Shown one piece after another: positions 1 through 8,421 of a stretch of DNA of 34,716 bases; position 1 is the first letter of the stretch; each line of letters starts with the position of its first letter. Both the position numbers and the translations under genes were made by a program. The notes under the pieces were generated by a model. That model did no database searches, was not told the DNA's origin, and worked only from the letters and a program-made list of their open reading frames with translations. Source of the stretch: a bacterium UBP17_UBA6191 (GTDB lineage Bacteria > Muiribacteriota > UBA6191); the NCBI GenBank assembly GCA_002422125.1, contig DITF01000006.1, positions 1-34,716 of the forward strand, read 5' to 3'.

Positions 1-1718
1 TTTTGTCTGAAAACGCTGATTTTGCGGAAAAGGTGATTCATTCCGGTTTGATTTTTATTGGCCCCAATCCCCAGGTAATGCGACTGTTTGGCAGTAAGAT
101 CTCGGCTCGTAGTGAAATGGTATCAAGAGGGGTGCCTGTTGCGCCGGGATTAAACCGACCTATTGCAGAATCCTCCGAGATTGTAGCCTTGGCTAGGGAA
201 TATGGATTCCCCGTGCTCCTAAAGGCATCCGGTGGTGGCGGTGGCAAAGGCATGAGGATTGTTAGACAGGAGTATGAGCTACTGACGGCTTTTGAGCAAT
301 GTTCCCGTGAGGCCATGAATTCATTTGGTGATCCGAGGGTATTTATAGAAAAGTATCTGGAAGTGGCACACCACATTGAATTTCAGGTTTTGGGAGACAA
401 ACATGGAAATGCCCTGCATTTTGGTCACAGGGAATGCTCGGTGCAACGAAGACATCAAAAGCTGATTGAGGAGACCCCATCTCCAAATGTTAGTGATAGT
501 GAACTACAGGACTTGTTACCACTTCTGACTAAAGTAGTCAGAGAAACTGGTTATGACTCTTTGGGTACATTTGAGTTTCTGAAATCGTCTGATGGACAGT
601 ACGCATTTTTGGAAATGAATACTCGTCTACAAGTAGAGCATTCAGTGACAGAAATGACTTATGGTGTGGATCTGGTTGAATTACAGGTAAGAGTAGCCTT
701 TGGAGAGGTCTTAAGTCTCAAGCAGGACAAAATTCGACAACAAGGTCATGCCATTGAGTGCCGTATCTGTGCTGAGGACTGCCTAGCAGATTTTGTGCCT
801 TCTCCTGGCCCACTTTTGAGTTACAAAGCACCTTTGGGTAAAGATTTAAGAGTGGATGATTTTGCGGTGCAAGGATTTGAAATTCCTCTGCATTATGATC
901 CCATGATTGCCAAGCTGACGGTACATAAAGGATCTCGAGAAGCCAGTATACAGGCTATGGACAAAGCGTTAAGCCAGTTGTGCATTGAAGGCTTCCCACA
1001 CAATATATTGTTTCATAGGATGCTTTTAAAACACCCAGACTTTGTAAGTGGACAGATTACTACTTCCTGGATTAGTAATAATATTACTTTATTGAAGTCA
1101 GAGCTTCAGAAGATTCATACCTCATTAAAATACGGAGCCCTAGCAGTAGCTGTGGCCCTGCAGAAGGACTGGGGAGATCTGTATGAGAAGTATCCATTGT
1201 ATTCTCGGATTGGTGAGGAATGGCTGAGATTTTCCGCCAAGCGCAAAATGGCTCAAGGTGCTTGTCAAGTTGAGATGCTTATCGATAATCAGAGTCATTT
1301 ATTGGATGTTTTTCATCTTCCTTCCGGTCAAGTTCATGTCATTTTTAATCAAATGTGTTGGCAGGGAACTAGTTTCGCTTTGTCGGATGAAAAACTCGTA
1401 GTAGAATTGGAATCAACTAGAATTATTGTGAAGCTAATGCGACCAGGATCTGTACCATTGGAGCAGATGAAAAAGGCCTCACAGTCAGTGGGAGGAGCAG
1501 TCATGTCTCCTATTAACGGAAAGATTCTAAAGGTTGAGGTCAGTGATGGGATGGCAGTGGCCAAGGGGCAGCTTTTACTGATTCTTGAGGCTATGAAAAT
1601 GGAGAATGAGATTCGTTCACCAATAGATGCGACAGTGGTTGGATTATCGGATAGTCTCCTCGGCAGCACCGTGGGCAAGGGAGATTTTTTGTTAGAGCTC
1701 AAGCCCCGGGAAAACTAA
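1..1718 (+). CDS. Biotin-dependent acyl-CoA carboxylase alpha subunit (biotin carboxylase + biotin carrier), 5'-truncated
   Basis: Carboxylates its own biotin with ATP and bicarbonate so that a partner carboxyltransferase can carboxylate an acyl-CoA. The gene starts before the window: the reading frame is open at base 1 and the first residues (FLSENADFAEKV) match an internal biotin carboxylase motif, so roughly 80 residues are missing. Numbered from the codon at base 3, the ATP-grasp glycine loop GGGGGKG is at about 77-83, followed by ECSVQRRHQKLIEE and EMNTRLQVEH, both biotin carboxylase signatures. The C-terminal carrier domain has EAMKMENE with the biotinylated lysine at about residue 532. 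With the missing part the protein would be about 650 aa, like propionyl-, methylcrotonyl- or other acyl-CoA carboxylase alpha chains rather than the shorter AccC. The substrate cannot be read from this subunit. A biotin protein ligase lies at 11164-11703. The next gene starts 5 bases downstream. Confidence 0.95.
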   Translation, partial: LSENADFAEKVIHSGLIFIGPNPQVMRLFGSKISARSEMVSRGVPVAPGLNRPIAESSEIVALAREYGFPVLLKASGGGGGKGMRIVRQEYELLTAFEQCSREAMNSFGDPRVFIEKYLEVAHHIEFQVLGDKHGNALHFGHRECSVQRRHQKLIEETPSPNVSDSELQDLLPLLTKVVRETGYDSLGTFEFLKSSDGQYAFLEMNTRLQVEHSVTEMTYGVDLVELQVRVAFGEVLSLKQDKIRQQGHAIECRICAEDCLADFVPSPGPLLSYKAPLGKDLRVDDFAVQGFEIPLHYDPMIAKLTVHKGSREASIQAMDKALSQLCIEGFPHNILFHRMLLKHPDFVSGQITTSWISNNITLLKSELQKIHTSLKYGALAVAVALQKDWGDLYEKYPLYSRIGEEWLRFSAKRKMAQGACQVEMLIDNQSHLLDVFHLPSGQVHVIFNQMCWQGTSFALSDEKLVVELESTRIIVKLMRPGSVPLEQMKKASQSVGGAVMSPINGKILKVEVSDGMAVAKGQLLLILEAMKMENEIRSPIDATVVGLSDSLLGSTVGKGDFLLELKPREN

Positions 1719-1723
1719 GGAAT

Positions 1724-3853
1724 ATGGAGAAGAAGGCCATCCAGGTATTGATTCTAGATACTGAGATCAACTCAGGAGTTTTGGCTTCCCTTAACAATCG
1801 ATTGTCCGAGCTTGGTGTTGTGCTTTTGAGGGTTAAGACTCCAGAAGAGGTCCTCAAGGAGATTGCTACCAGAGGATTTCAGGTTTTTGTTTGTGATTTG
1901 GTACCGGGAAAGCGCGATCTGATCGAGTTTTTGGGTCTGGTACACCGTTTTCGCCCTAGAACCAGATTTGTGATCCAGGGTCCAAGGCAGGGCGTTTTGG
2001 ATGCAATTCCAAAGTTAGGCGCGTTCCCTGGAATTAAACCACTCTCAAAGCCTTGGACTGAAGACGAGTTTATGACAGTGTTGGCCTTGGCTTTAGGTGA
2101 TGCCGAATTTGCCAATCAGGTGCAGGAAGCACTGTTAGCGTCTGTGGGGGCCCTGGCTTCGGAAATGATGACGGCTGGGGCATTAAATGACACCGTGAAC
2201 ACATCCTTGACGCAAAAAATTCATGTCAGGACGGCTCGGGAAAGGGCCCAGGAGGAAGCCGCCAAAATTCAAAGCCAATTGGGTCGATTTTTACAGGACC
2301 CTTTGCCTGAACCTCCCTCGAATGCAGCTCCTGTTGTAATTTCTGAGATGCGCTCCGAATCCAATCCTGATGGACCTGGCCCCGAGATGGATCTGTTAAA
2401 TCTACCTGCGGTTCGGGATCCGAAAGATCCGCCTATGCGCATTGTCTTAAATAGAGACGCTACCATGGTGCGCTTTGTCCTCTACCCATTAGAGGAAAAA
2501 TTCCATGATTTAAAGGAAATCGAAGAAGAGTTGAACCGCAAAAAAATTGTCTATGGACTGGATAAGGTCAGGCTAAAAGAGATTGTGGAAACCGTGAATG
2601 GAACGGGCAAACCCTGTCTTGGTGAGGTCATTGCCAAGGGAACCCCCTCTGTAGATGGGGAAAATGGGAAAATCCGATTTTTTGTGCAGACTGGTCTTGA
2701 AAAGCATTTGGAAGAGGATGAGGACGGAAAAGTTGATTACAAGCAGCTTTTTGAGATTCCCAGTGTCAGGGCCAATGAACTGCTCGCCGAACTTACAGAT
2801 CCTACTCCAGCCACGGATGGATTTAATGTATATGGAGCTAGACTCAGAGGCAAGTCAGGCAAAGCCATTAAAGCCTCTCCCGGCAAGGGTTATCGTTACG
2901 ACGAAGAAACCCGTAAATTTTATTCAGAAATTGATGGGCAGTTATTGGTCAAGGCCAGCAAAATTTCGGTTTTACCGATTTTTGTAGTCCCTGAAGATGT
3001 GGATTTAAGCACTGGCAACATTCAATTCGTAGGCTCAGTAATGATCGGTGGCAATGTCACGGCTGGATTTACAGTGATTGCTGAAGGGGATGTCAGAATC
3101 AAGGGTCTAGTGGAGGCTGCTACTATTAAAGCTGGGGGTACAGTGGCCATTCAAAAGGGAGTGGTCGCCAATGATAAAGGATTTATTCAGGCTGGTCAGG
3201 ATTTTTATGCCAAATTTTTGTCGGCTGCGGATGTGGTAGCTGAAGGTAATGTGTTTGTAGAAGATACGATCATGAATTCTCGTGTAACCTCATCAGGAAA
3301 GGTTACGGTGTCGAAGCACAAAGGCTCAATTGTGGGTGGGGAGGTTTCGGCTACTAATGGAGTTGATTGTTTAAATCTAGGATCCGATCTTGGGGTCAAC
3401 ACTACAATCATGGTGGGGGAACAATTTCTGATGCGTAAGAAGCTCGATGAAGTAAACGAGCTTTTGCAGAAACAGAATGCCCAGATTAAATCATTGACTC
3501 AGTCTCAGGCTGCATTTTCAGGCATGGACGAAAATGATCCTAAGTTAAATCCCAAACAAATAATAGCGGTGAAGCAGTTAAAACAGTCCATTCTTGACCT
3601 CAAGACCAGGATATCTGAAAATGAAAAAATTAAGGAATCTGTGATTGAAGCCCTGAATCGCAACTGTCTGGCTAAGGTAAATGTTAGAAACATCGCCAAC
3701 AGCAATTTGAAGCTTGTGATTGGAAATACTCAGTTAAAGACAATCAGGACCCATACCTTTTGCTCGTTTTATGAAGACAAGGCCATGGGAGAGGTGGGAC
3801 TAGGTGCCTATGATGGCAAGATCGCGGTGAAGAAGGTAATTACTACCAAGTAG
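1724..3853 (+). CDS. Receiver-like domain fused to FapA (DUF342) polymer-like domain
   Basis: 709 aa, start ATG 1724 just after a TAAGG element and 5 bases after the carboxylase stop. Residues 1-120 look like a response-regulator receiver: hydrophobic strand ending in LDTE (D12), VCDLVP with D58 at the phosphoacceptor position, and SKP with K109. The usual second acidic residue after D12 and the Thr/Ser of strand 4 are not obvious, so it may be a degenerate receiver. A low-complexity linker follows (about 150-235). From about 238 it is a FapA/DUF342 protein: the AKGTPSVDGENG motif, then a right-handed beta-solenoid rich in G and V (about 430-565), then a coiled coil (about 570-650). FapA proteins are linked to flagellar assembly or polarity in some bacteria; that role is known only from relatives. 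The receiver fusion suggests a signalling input, which is inference. Confidence 0.85.
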   Translation: MEKKAIQVLILDTEINSGVLASLNNRLSELGVVLLRVKTPEEVLKEIATRGFQVFVCDLVPGKRDLIEFLGLVHRFRPRTRFVIQGPRQGVLDAIPKLGAFPGIKPLSKPWTEDEFMTVLALALGDAEFANQVQEALLASVGALASEMMTAGALNDTVNTSLTQKIHVRTARERAQEEAAKIQSQLGRFLQDPLPEPPSNAAPVVISEMRSESNPDGPGPEMDLLNLPAVRDPKDPPMRIVLNRDATMVRFVLYPLEEKFHDLKEIEEELNRKKIVYGLDKVRLKEIVETVNGTGKPCLGEVIAKGTPSVDGENGKIRFFVQTGLEKHLEEDEDGKVDYKQLFEIPSVRANELLAELTDPTPATDGFNVYGARLRGKSGKAIKASPGKGYRYDEETRKFYSEIDGQLLVKASKISVLPIFVVPEDVDLSTGNIQFVGSVMIGGNVTAGFTVIAEGDVRIKGLVEAATIKAGGTVAIQKGVVANDKGFIQAGQDFYAKFLSAADVVAEGNVFVEDTIMNSRVTSSGKVTVSKHKGSIVGGEVSATNGVDCLNLGSDLGVNTTIMVGEQFLMRKKLDEVNELLQKQNAQIKSLTQSQAAFSGMDENDPKLNPKQIIAVKQLKQSILDLKTRISENEKIKESVIEALNRNCLAKVNVRNIANSNLKLVIGNTQLKTIRTHTFCSFYEDKAMGEVGLGAYDGKIAVKKVITTK

Positions 3854-3876
3854 TTGGCTTTCCCGTGTATGGTAAC

Positions 3877-4797
3877 TTAAAGTCTGATGGGCGAATTCTG
3901 ACGGGGATTGATCTGTAAAAAGACTTCCCCGTTCACGAAGGCCCTCACAACCCCAGTGGATTCTGAAATAGCCACTGCCATGCAGGTAGTGCCTTTGGAA
4001 ACTGCGGCTGCGGCTGTATGTCGAGAACCAAGACCCGGTCCTACCTGAATATCTGTGGCGCGAAAGTCCAAATACTGTCCCCCGGCCTGTACTATGCCTC
4101 TATCAGAAATCACGAGGGCACCATCAATTTTAGCCATTTCTTTGACACTGTCACGGACCTCTTGTTTCAGTATGTCGCGCTCCTTGACCGTGTAGCCTTT
4201 GAAGGGATTAAACACCAGAGAACGGCTGCTTTGTAGTACCTTTTTGTGATCCCCAATTACCAGAATGGTACCAATCGGTTTGCCTTCCCGTCCTTCTCGC
4301 CCTAGTTCCAAAGCAATTTCAATCACGGTTTCAAGAATGTGCAAGGGTGCAATGTGAGTAAGTGAGGACAAGGAGCGCAGATAATTGGCTTCGGCTATAT
4401 TTCCAAGCTCCAGGTACAGAATTTGTGAGAAGCAATCCCAGTCATTTTTACTATACAAAAATAACACTGAGCTGGATTCTGTGATTTTTTTACTATTTAA
4501 AAGCATAAACACGATGTCACGGACCAAATCTTCCTGCACATCGGACTTTTTAGAATAGTGCTCAATAGTTATACCGGAATCCAGAAGTTGCAGGCACCGG
4601 TTGGCATCATTTGTAACCATAATCAAGCGATGGCTTTCGTTTAGTTCTGCCAGCAGCCGTTCATCCAAAACCGAGTTAGTACATAGAATTACGGAATCTG
4701 GTTTCATTTCAGCACAAATTTGCATGGCACTTTGTAGAAAGACTTGATTCATTTGTTTTCTACGGAATTTACTGGCTAGATTACCGCTAATATTCAT
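3877..4797 (-). CDS. Diadenylate cyclase-type (DisA_N) protein with N-terminal pyruvate-kinase-like alpha/beta domain
   Basis: 306 aa, predicted to make c-di-AMP from two ATP. The C-terminal third carries DisA_N motifs: IDGALVISDRG (D225-G226-A227), GLGSRHTAAAA (R259-H260-T261) and AISESTGVVRAF (277-287). The N-terminal half (about 20-150) has alternating strands and helices, with DSVILCTNS and HRLIMVTN, resembling the pyruvate kinase C-terminal alpha/beta domain found in front of some DisA_N proteins. The start is ATG 4797, with AGGAG 8 bases upstream. The frame stays open to 5121, but that extension would run antisense through the neighbouring gene. The usual RHR catalytic motif is RHT here; variants at this position exist in related proteins, so activity is likely but not certain. 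No membrane segments, so a soluble enzyme. Divergent from the PilZ gene, with 88 bases between the starts. Confidence 0.8.
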   Translation of the reverse strand: MNISGNLASKFRRKQMNQVFLQSAMQICAEMKPDSVILCTNSVLDERLLAELNESHRLIMVTNDANRCLQLLDSGITIEHYSKKSDVQEDLVRDIVFMLLNSKKITESSSVLFLYSKNDWDCFSQILYLELGNIAEANYLRSLSSLTHIAPLHILETVIEIALELGREGREGKPIGTILVIGDHKKVLQSSRSLVFNPFKGYTVKERDILKQEVRDSVKEMAKIDGALVISDRGIVQAGGQYLDFRATDIQVGPGLGSRHTAAAAVSKGTTCMAVAISESTGVVRAFVNGEVFLQINPRQNSPIRL

Positions 4798-4885
4798 GCT
4801 CGACGCTCCTGATCCGACAGTTATGGTAGTATAGATATGTCTGAGGTGCAACCAGGGTGTATAAAGACCAGATTCGGAGGCTGTT

Positions 4886-5608
4886 ATGCCCATGAATGAA
4901 AAAAAGAAAGATGAGTTTTTTAAACTCTGTAAGGCTAAACTGGAATCTGCCAAGATATCGGTTAAAGGCCGAGATGATGTTTCTTTTCCCAGTAAACTCA
5001 AGCACATTGATGATGTGACTATGGAATTTACTATGGGGCGGGTCCATGGGATGGTTCCCGATGTCAATGTCCATGATGTCTTGGATGTGGCAGGTACATT
5101 GACTACCGGGCAGCAGATCATGTTTTACTGCAAGGTTCGGAGGATGAATATATCTGACAATCCTCAGCACCCTAGTTTACTTATATGCCAGTGGCCTGAC
5201 GACTTCGCCAAAAAACAGCTTAGGCAGGATGTTCGTGTCAAATGCGCTTTAAAGACCTACTATTCTGATGCCTTGAATGAGAATCACTGTATTCCTGAGG
5301 ATAATATGCATCAGGGAGTACTAGCAGATATTTCCCGGGGTGGAGGTTTTATGCTCACCAAGGGAAAGGTGTATTTCCGAAACAGTGATATCTTCCTTTT
5401 TTTGTACATCAATGATAATAATATAAAAATCGAAACCATCATCCCCTGTAAGGTAGTTGTACTCAAAGAGTTGGGAACTAGGGAGCCAAAGGTACAAGGA
5501 ATGGCTCTCACATTTACCAATCTGAGCAAGGATACGGAAAATGCACTTGTGGACTGGCTTTTTGCCCAACAAAGGATTCAAGCAGCCAATCAAAGGCACA
5601 CTCGTTAG
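4886..5608 (+). CDS. PilZ domain protein, YcgR-like c-di-GMP receptor
   Basis: 240 aa. ATG 4886 is preceded by GGAGG with a 5-base spacer. The C-terminal half is a PilZ domain with the c-di-GMP signature: RQDVR (R113, R117) followed by DISRGG (D148, S150, G153), fitting RxxxR and DxSxxG. The N-terminal half (about 35-105) is a beta-rich region in the place of the YcgR-N/PilZN domain of flagellar brake proteins. No signal peptide or membrane segment is visible. Known YcgR-type proteins slow or reorient the flagellar motor or adjust secretion when c-di-GMP is high; this role is inferred from architecture and from flgE about 0.6 kb downstream. The 3' end overlaps the next gene by 68 bases. Confidence 0.88.
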   Translation: MPMNEKKKDEFFKLCKAKLESAKISVKGRDDVSFPSKLKHIDDVTMEFTMGRVHGMVPDVNVHDVLDVAGTLTTGQQIMFYCKVRRMNISDNPQHPSLLICQWPDDFAKKQLRQDVRVKCALKTYYSDALNENHCIPEDNMHQGVLADISRGGGFMLTKGKVYFRNSDIFLFLYINDNNIKIETIIPCKVVVLKELGTREPKVQGMALTFTNLSKDTENALVDWLFAQQRIQAANQRHTR

Positions 5609-6248
5609 TTTATTTTTTCTGGGACTGATTTTATTTTCTGGCAATGTTTCGGTGTGGGCTTGTGATACTTCAGCCATAGACAGTCACTTGTCTGTTTCGC
5701 AATGGGAGGATGCGGAAGTTCTTTTGCGGGACTGTGAATGGAGTCCTCGGGTTTTTTCCCTGAGGGACAAATTGTATCGTGGCAGGCAAGAACCTGAGCT
5801 ACTTTTGTTGAATCAGGCAATGGCCTGGAAACATAATTTTTCGGAAAGTGCATTTGTTCCAAGCGGTCCTATGGCCTCAGAGGCATTCAACCCCTGGTGC
5901 CGTTTGGCTGTAGGAATTGCTCTGCCGTCTTTGATGACATTGTGTTTTATTCTGATTCTTCTTGGTCGTTATCGGGTGGCAGCCATTTCAGGTGCAGTAG
6001 CTCTGGCTTTAGCATTTTTGCAGTACAGGGTTGATACGGTTATTCAGACATTGGCAATTGTGAGAACCGGCACAGGGTTGAGAGCTGCCCCTGAATTGGA
6101 GTCTCCCGTATTGTATGAATTTTCAAAGCCTCAGGTCTCACAGATCACGGATTATGATGATAGCTGGGCCCAAGTCAGGGCCCAGACGGAAAATTCTGAA
6201 GATATTACTGGTTATATCTCGGTTTCGGCTTTGGTAAAAGTGCCTTAA
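5541..6248 (+). CDS. Membrane protein with signal peptide and C-terminal SH3-like domain (BatE-like layout)
   Basis: 235 aa. ATG 5541 lies inside the PilZ gene and has AAGGA 8 bases upstream, so a 68-base overlap and translational coupling are likely. Residues about 18-40 form a signal peptide ending VSVWA before CD. A short soluble region follows (about 40-110) that may be helical-repeat-like, then two hydrophobic segments (about 118-140 and 145-162). The C-terminal 65 residues resemble a bacterial SH3 domain: VRTGTGLRAAPELESPVLYEF, then WAQVRA and GYIS. The order helical region, membrane pair, SH3 resembles BatE-type proteins, but no other bat genes are present. The function is unknown. The stop codon overlaps the convergent flgE stop by 3 bases. 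Confidence 0.75.
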   Translation: MHLWTGFLPNKGFKQPIKGTLVSLFFLGLILFSGNVSVWACDTSAIDSHLSVSQWEDAEVLLRDCEWSPRVFSLRDKLYRGRQEPELLLLNQAMAWKHNFSESAFVPSGPMASEAFNPWCRLAVGIALPSLMTLCFILILLGRYRVAAISGAVALALAFLQYRVDTVIQTLAIVRTGTGLRAAPELESPVLYEFSKPQVSQITDYDDSWAQVRAQTENSEDITGYISVSALVKVP

Positions 6249-8050
6249 CGCTTGATTCCAATCCCTGTCTGTAACAATGAATCTGCTGTCGTGATGATCT
6301 TGGAGTTCGCCTGTAAAGACCTTTGAGTGATAATGAGTTGGGTGAACTCTTCTATCATATTAACATTGGATGTTTCTAAAAATCTGGGTCGAATTAAACC
6401 GCGCCGGCCTGAAGAGGGAATATTGACGGTTAAGTTGTCTTCACCGGCATTCACTCCAGCGCGAAACATATTGTTTCCGTCTCGAATCAGACCTTGAGCA
6501 TTGGTAAATACACCGATGGCGATCTGACCGAGAATTCTTTCCTGACCGTTGGTGAAGTTTGCGATGATTTTTCCTTCTCCATTAGAAGACACAGTGGAAC
6601 GGATTAAATCGCCAGCCACATATCCGTTCTGGTTTCTAACAGAGGTTGAAAACGGGGCCCCAAAGCCGGTGATTAGATCCATATTTAAGGAAGAGGTAAT
6701 ACTGGCCCCAGCTCTAGTCTGGGCAGGGTCGGTCACAAAACGGGTGGGAGGTAGATTGGCACGCAGGGTGGGAATTTGAGATTGGGACGAATCAAGTAGC
6801 CCTTGGCCATCAAACACGATCTTACCAATTCCTGAGGAGCCAAAAATAGCTTGATTGGCTTTTTCATAATCGCTTCTGCTGGGTTTTGTGAAATCAATCC
6901 CATTGGCAGGGTTTCTGTAAAAATCCTGAATATAGGGGCTGGTTTCCTCCAAGTATACTCTGTATTCCCACAAGCTTTCTGTGGGGCTCATGTTCTCAAA
7001 GGTAAAGGTCACTGAGTGGGGATTTCCTAATGTGTCCACTAATGTGGTATTTGTATTGTGTGTAGTGCCCTTAAGGAATTCGTTGTTTATGGTGACGGCG
7101 TCTTCTGAGCCATTGCTTAATTGATAGGAAAAAATCGATCCGGTATCTTTCAATTCACTGCGTTTTGGCAGGGAAAATACTCTGGTTAAGGTGGCATCTG
7201 GTTCGTCGGCCAAAGGAGAGGGGTATGTCCAAGATAATCCGGTGAGGTTTCCCGCATCATCTCGCACGGGCTCAACACCATCAGCCAGAGAGTCAATTTT
7301 TACATTAACAATGTTGCCTAAAACATCCACAGGCATGCTGAACTTAATATGTTCTTTACCATTTTGATTGAGCGTAAATTGAAATTCATCTTTTCCAGTT
7401 CTATCCCAGTGAGTGGTATATTCCATTGAATTTTTTCTTTCATCGATCATGCTGAAAACGGCTTTATCGGCACTCATATTTTTAGCAGAGCTTTCAGAAT
7501 TCAGGTTTGAGGAAAAGTCTATGGCTGTGCTGGTTTTAGCTGGTAGAAAGGAAAGGGAGTCCAAAGCAAGCCGTTGGGTAGGTCCAGATACATTTAAATC
7601 GGTTCCACCATCTGCATTTAGTGCTCCTAGCCAACCTAATAAATGTGCTCCATTTCCTTCCAATACGATGGATTTGTTTACATCAAGCGCATAGTTGCCA
7701 TCGCGGGTGAATCGTTTCTGTCCATCCCATTCCACCATAAAATAGCCATCACCCTCCACGGCTAGATCCAATGGATTTCCGGTTGCCTGTAGAATTCCAT
7801 TGGCGGAATCAATGTAGATATGGGGTCTTGCTTGTCCAAATCCGCCCTCGCGAGCGTTTAATTGTGATGTGGCCCCGTCTGTCTCTATGGCATTATGAAG
7901 CTGTTCCTGAAAGGACTCAACCGTGTTCATACGGGTTTGTTTGAAGCCAATCGTAGATACATTGGCTAAATTGTTACCGTGAATGTCTAGTTTGGTCTGG
8001 TAGTTTTTCACGCTGTGAGAACCTACATAGATGTTTCTTTCCAGGGACAT
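6245..8050 (-). CDS. flgE: Flagellar hook protein FlgE
   Basis: 601 aa, the structural subunit of the hook that joins the flagellar rod to the filament. The N-terminus has the basal body motif HGNNLANVSTIGFKQTRMN. The C-terminus has VNMIEEFTQLIITQRSLQANSK and then TTADSLLQTGIG, the heptad-rich region shared by FlgE, FlgF and FlgG. The length and the large central beta-rich insertion favour the hook over the rod proteins. ATG 8050 is chosen because AGGAG lies 5 bases upstream; the frame is open 14 codons further but that has no ribosome site. A sigma-28-like box lies about 35 bases upstream of the start. It is longer than enteric FlgE (about 400 aa). It stands alone, without flgD or other hook genes nearby. 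Confidence 0.93.
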   Translation of the reverse strand: MSLERNIYVGSHSVKNYQTKLDIHGNNLANVSTIGFKQTRMNTVESFQEQLHNAIETDGATSQLNAREGGFGQARPHIYIDSANGILQATGNPLDLAVEGDGYFMVEWDGQKRFTRDGNYALDVNKSIVLEGNGAHLLGWLGALNADGGTDLNVSGPTQRLALDSLSFLPAKTSTAIDFSSNLNSESSAKNMSADKAVFSMIDERKNSMEYTTHWDRTGKDEFQFTLNQNGKEHIKFSMPVDVLGNIVNVKIDSLADGVEPVRDDAGNLTGLSWTYPSPLADEPDATLTRVFSLPKRSELKDTGSIFSYQLSNGSEDAVTINNEFLKGTTHNTNTTLVDTLGNPHSVTFTFENMSPTESLWEYRVYLEETSPYIQDFYRNPANGIDFTKPSRSDYEKANQAIFGSSGIGKIVFDGQGLLDSSQSQIPTLRANLPPTRFVTDPAQTRAGASITSSLNMDLITGFGAPFSTSVRNQNGYVAGDLIRSTVSSNGEGKIIANFTNGQERILGQIAIGVFTNAQGLIRDGNNMFRAGVNAGEDNLTVNIPSSGRRGLIRPRFLETSNVNMIEEFTQLIITQRSLQANSKIITTADSLLQTGIGIKR

Positions 8051-8082
8051 ATTTACTCCTAGGCGATAATTGTACCTATGGC

Positions 8083-8109
8083 TTATCGGCAAATGGACCC
8101 TTTTTGTTG
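8083..8109 (-). promoter_or_regulatory. Sigma-28-like flagellar promoter for flgE
   Basis: Read on the minus strand, TTTGCCGATAA (8093-8083) contains a perfect GCCGATAA, the sigma-28 (FliA) -10 consensus. It sits about 33 bases before the flgE ATG. At the expected -35 distance there is only CAAC (8109-8106), a half match to TAAA. The same TTTGCCGATA core occurs upstream of the flagellin gene and of no other gene here, which supports a real flagellar element. Confidence 0.6.
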
Positions 8110-8133
8110 AGACTGGTGTAAAATTGTTGCTCT

Positions 8134-8421
8134 ATGTTTAGAAACGGACTTCGATTTTTGATTGTGATTTTTATTCCGGCAGCTCGTTGCCTGTGGGCAA
8201 AAAAGTATTTTGCTTTTATTGTGTGCATGGGTATTATCGGGTTGCTGGCAGGGTTTTTGCTTTTTGTGCAACTCGAGATTCAATATCTGGAAAGTTTGAT
8301 TCGTAGTCTTGGGGCAGATGCAGAACAAAGAATTTTGGTGCATCAGTTAAAATGGGAAATTCGATACATAAGTCTTATAGTGCTGGCTGTAATCTGGTAT
8401 ATGGCAGGAGTTGTGAAGTAA
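8134..8421 (+). CDS. Small two-helix membrane protein of unknown function
   Basis: 95 aa. Two hydrophobic segments (about 24-44 and 77-92) flank a short charged stretch, LESLIRSLGADAEQRILVHQLKWEIR, that could form an amphipathic helix. The stop TAA shares its last base with the hemL ATG (TAATG), a classic coupling arrangement. No clear ribosome site precedes ATG 8134. I do not recognise the family. Its tight coupling to hemL suggests co-expression only. Confidence 0.6.
   Translation: MFRNGLRFLIVIFIPAARCLWAKKYFAFIVCMGIIGLLAGFLLFVQLEIQYLESLIRSLGADAEQRILVHQLKWEIRYISLIVLAVIWYMAGVVK

Noticed and set aside
4798..5121. N-terminal extension of the diadenylate cyclase-type gene
   Set aside because: It would run antisense through the PilZ gene; ATG 4797 has a good ribosome site (AGGAG, 8 bases) and the extension has no family-like sequence.
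8352..8420. Longer N-terminus for HemL
   Set aside because: It overlaps the upstream gene, and HemL proteins start near MRFENSQ; TAATG coupling supports 8421.
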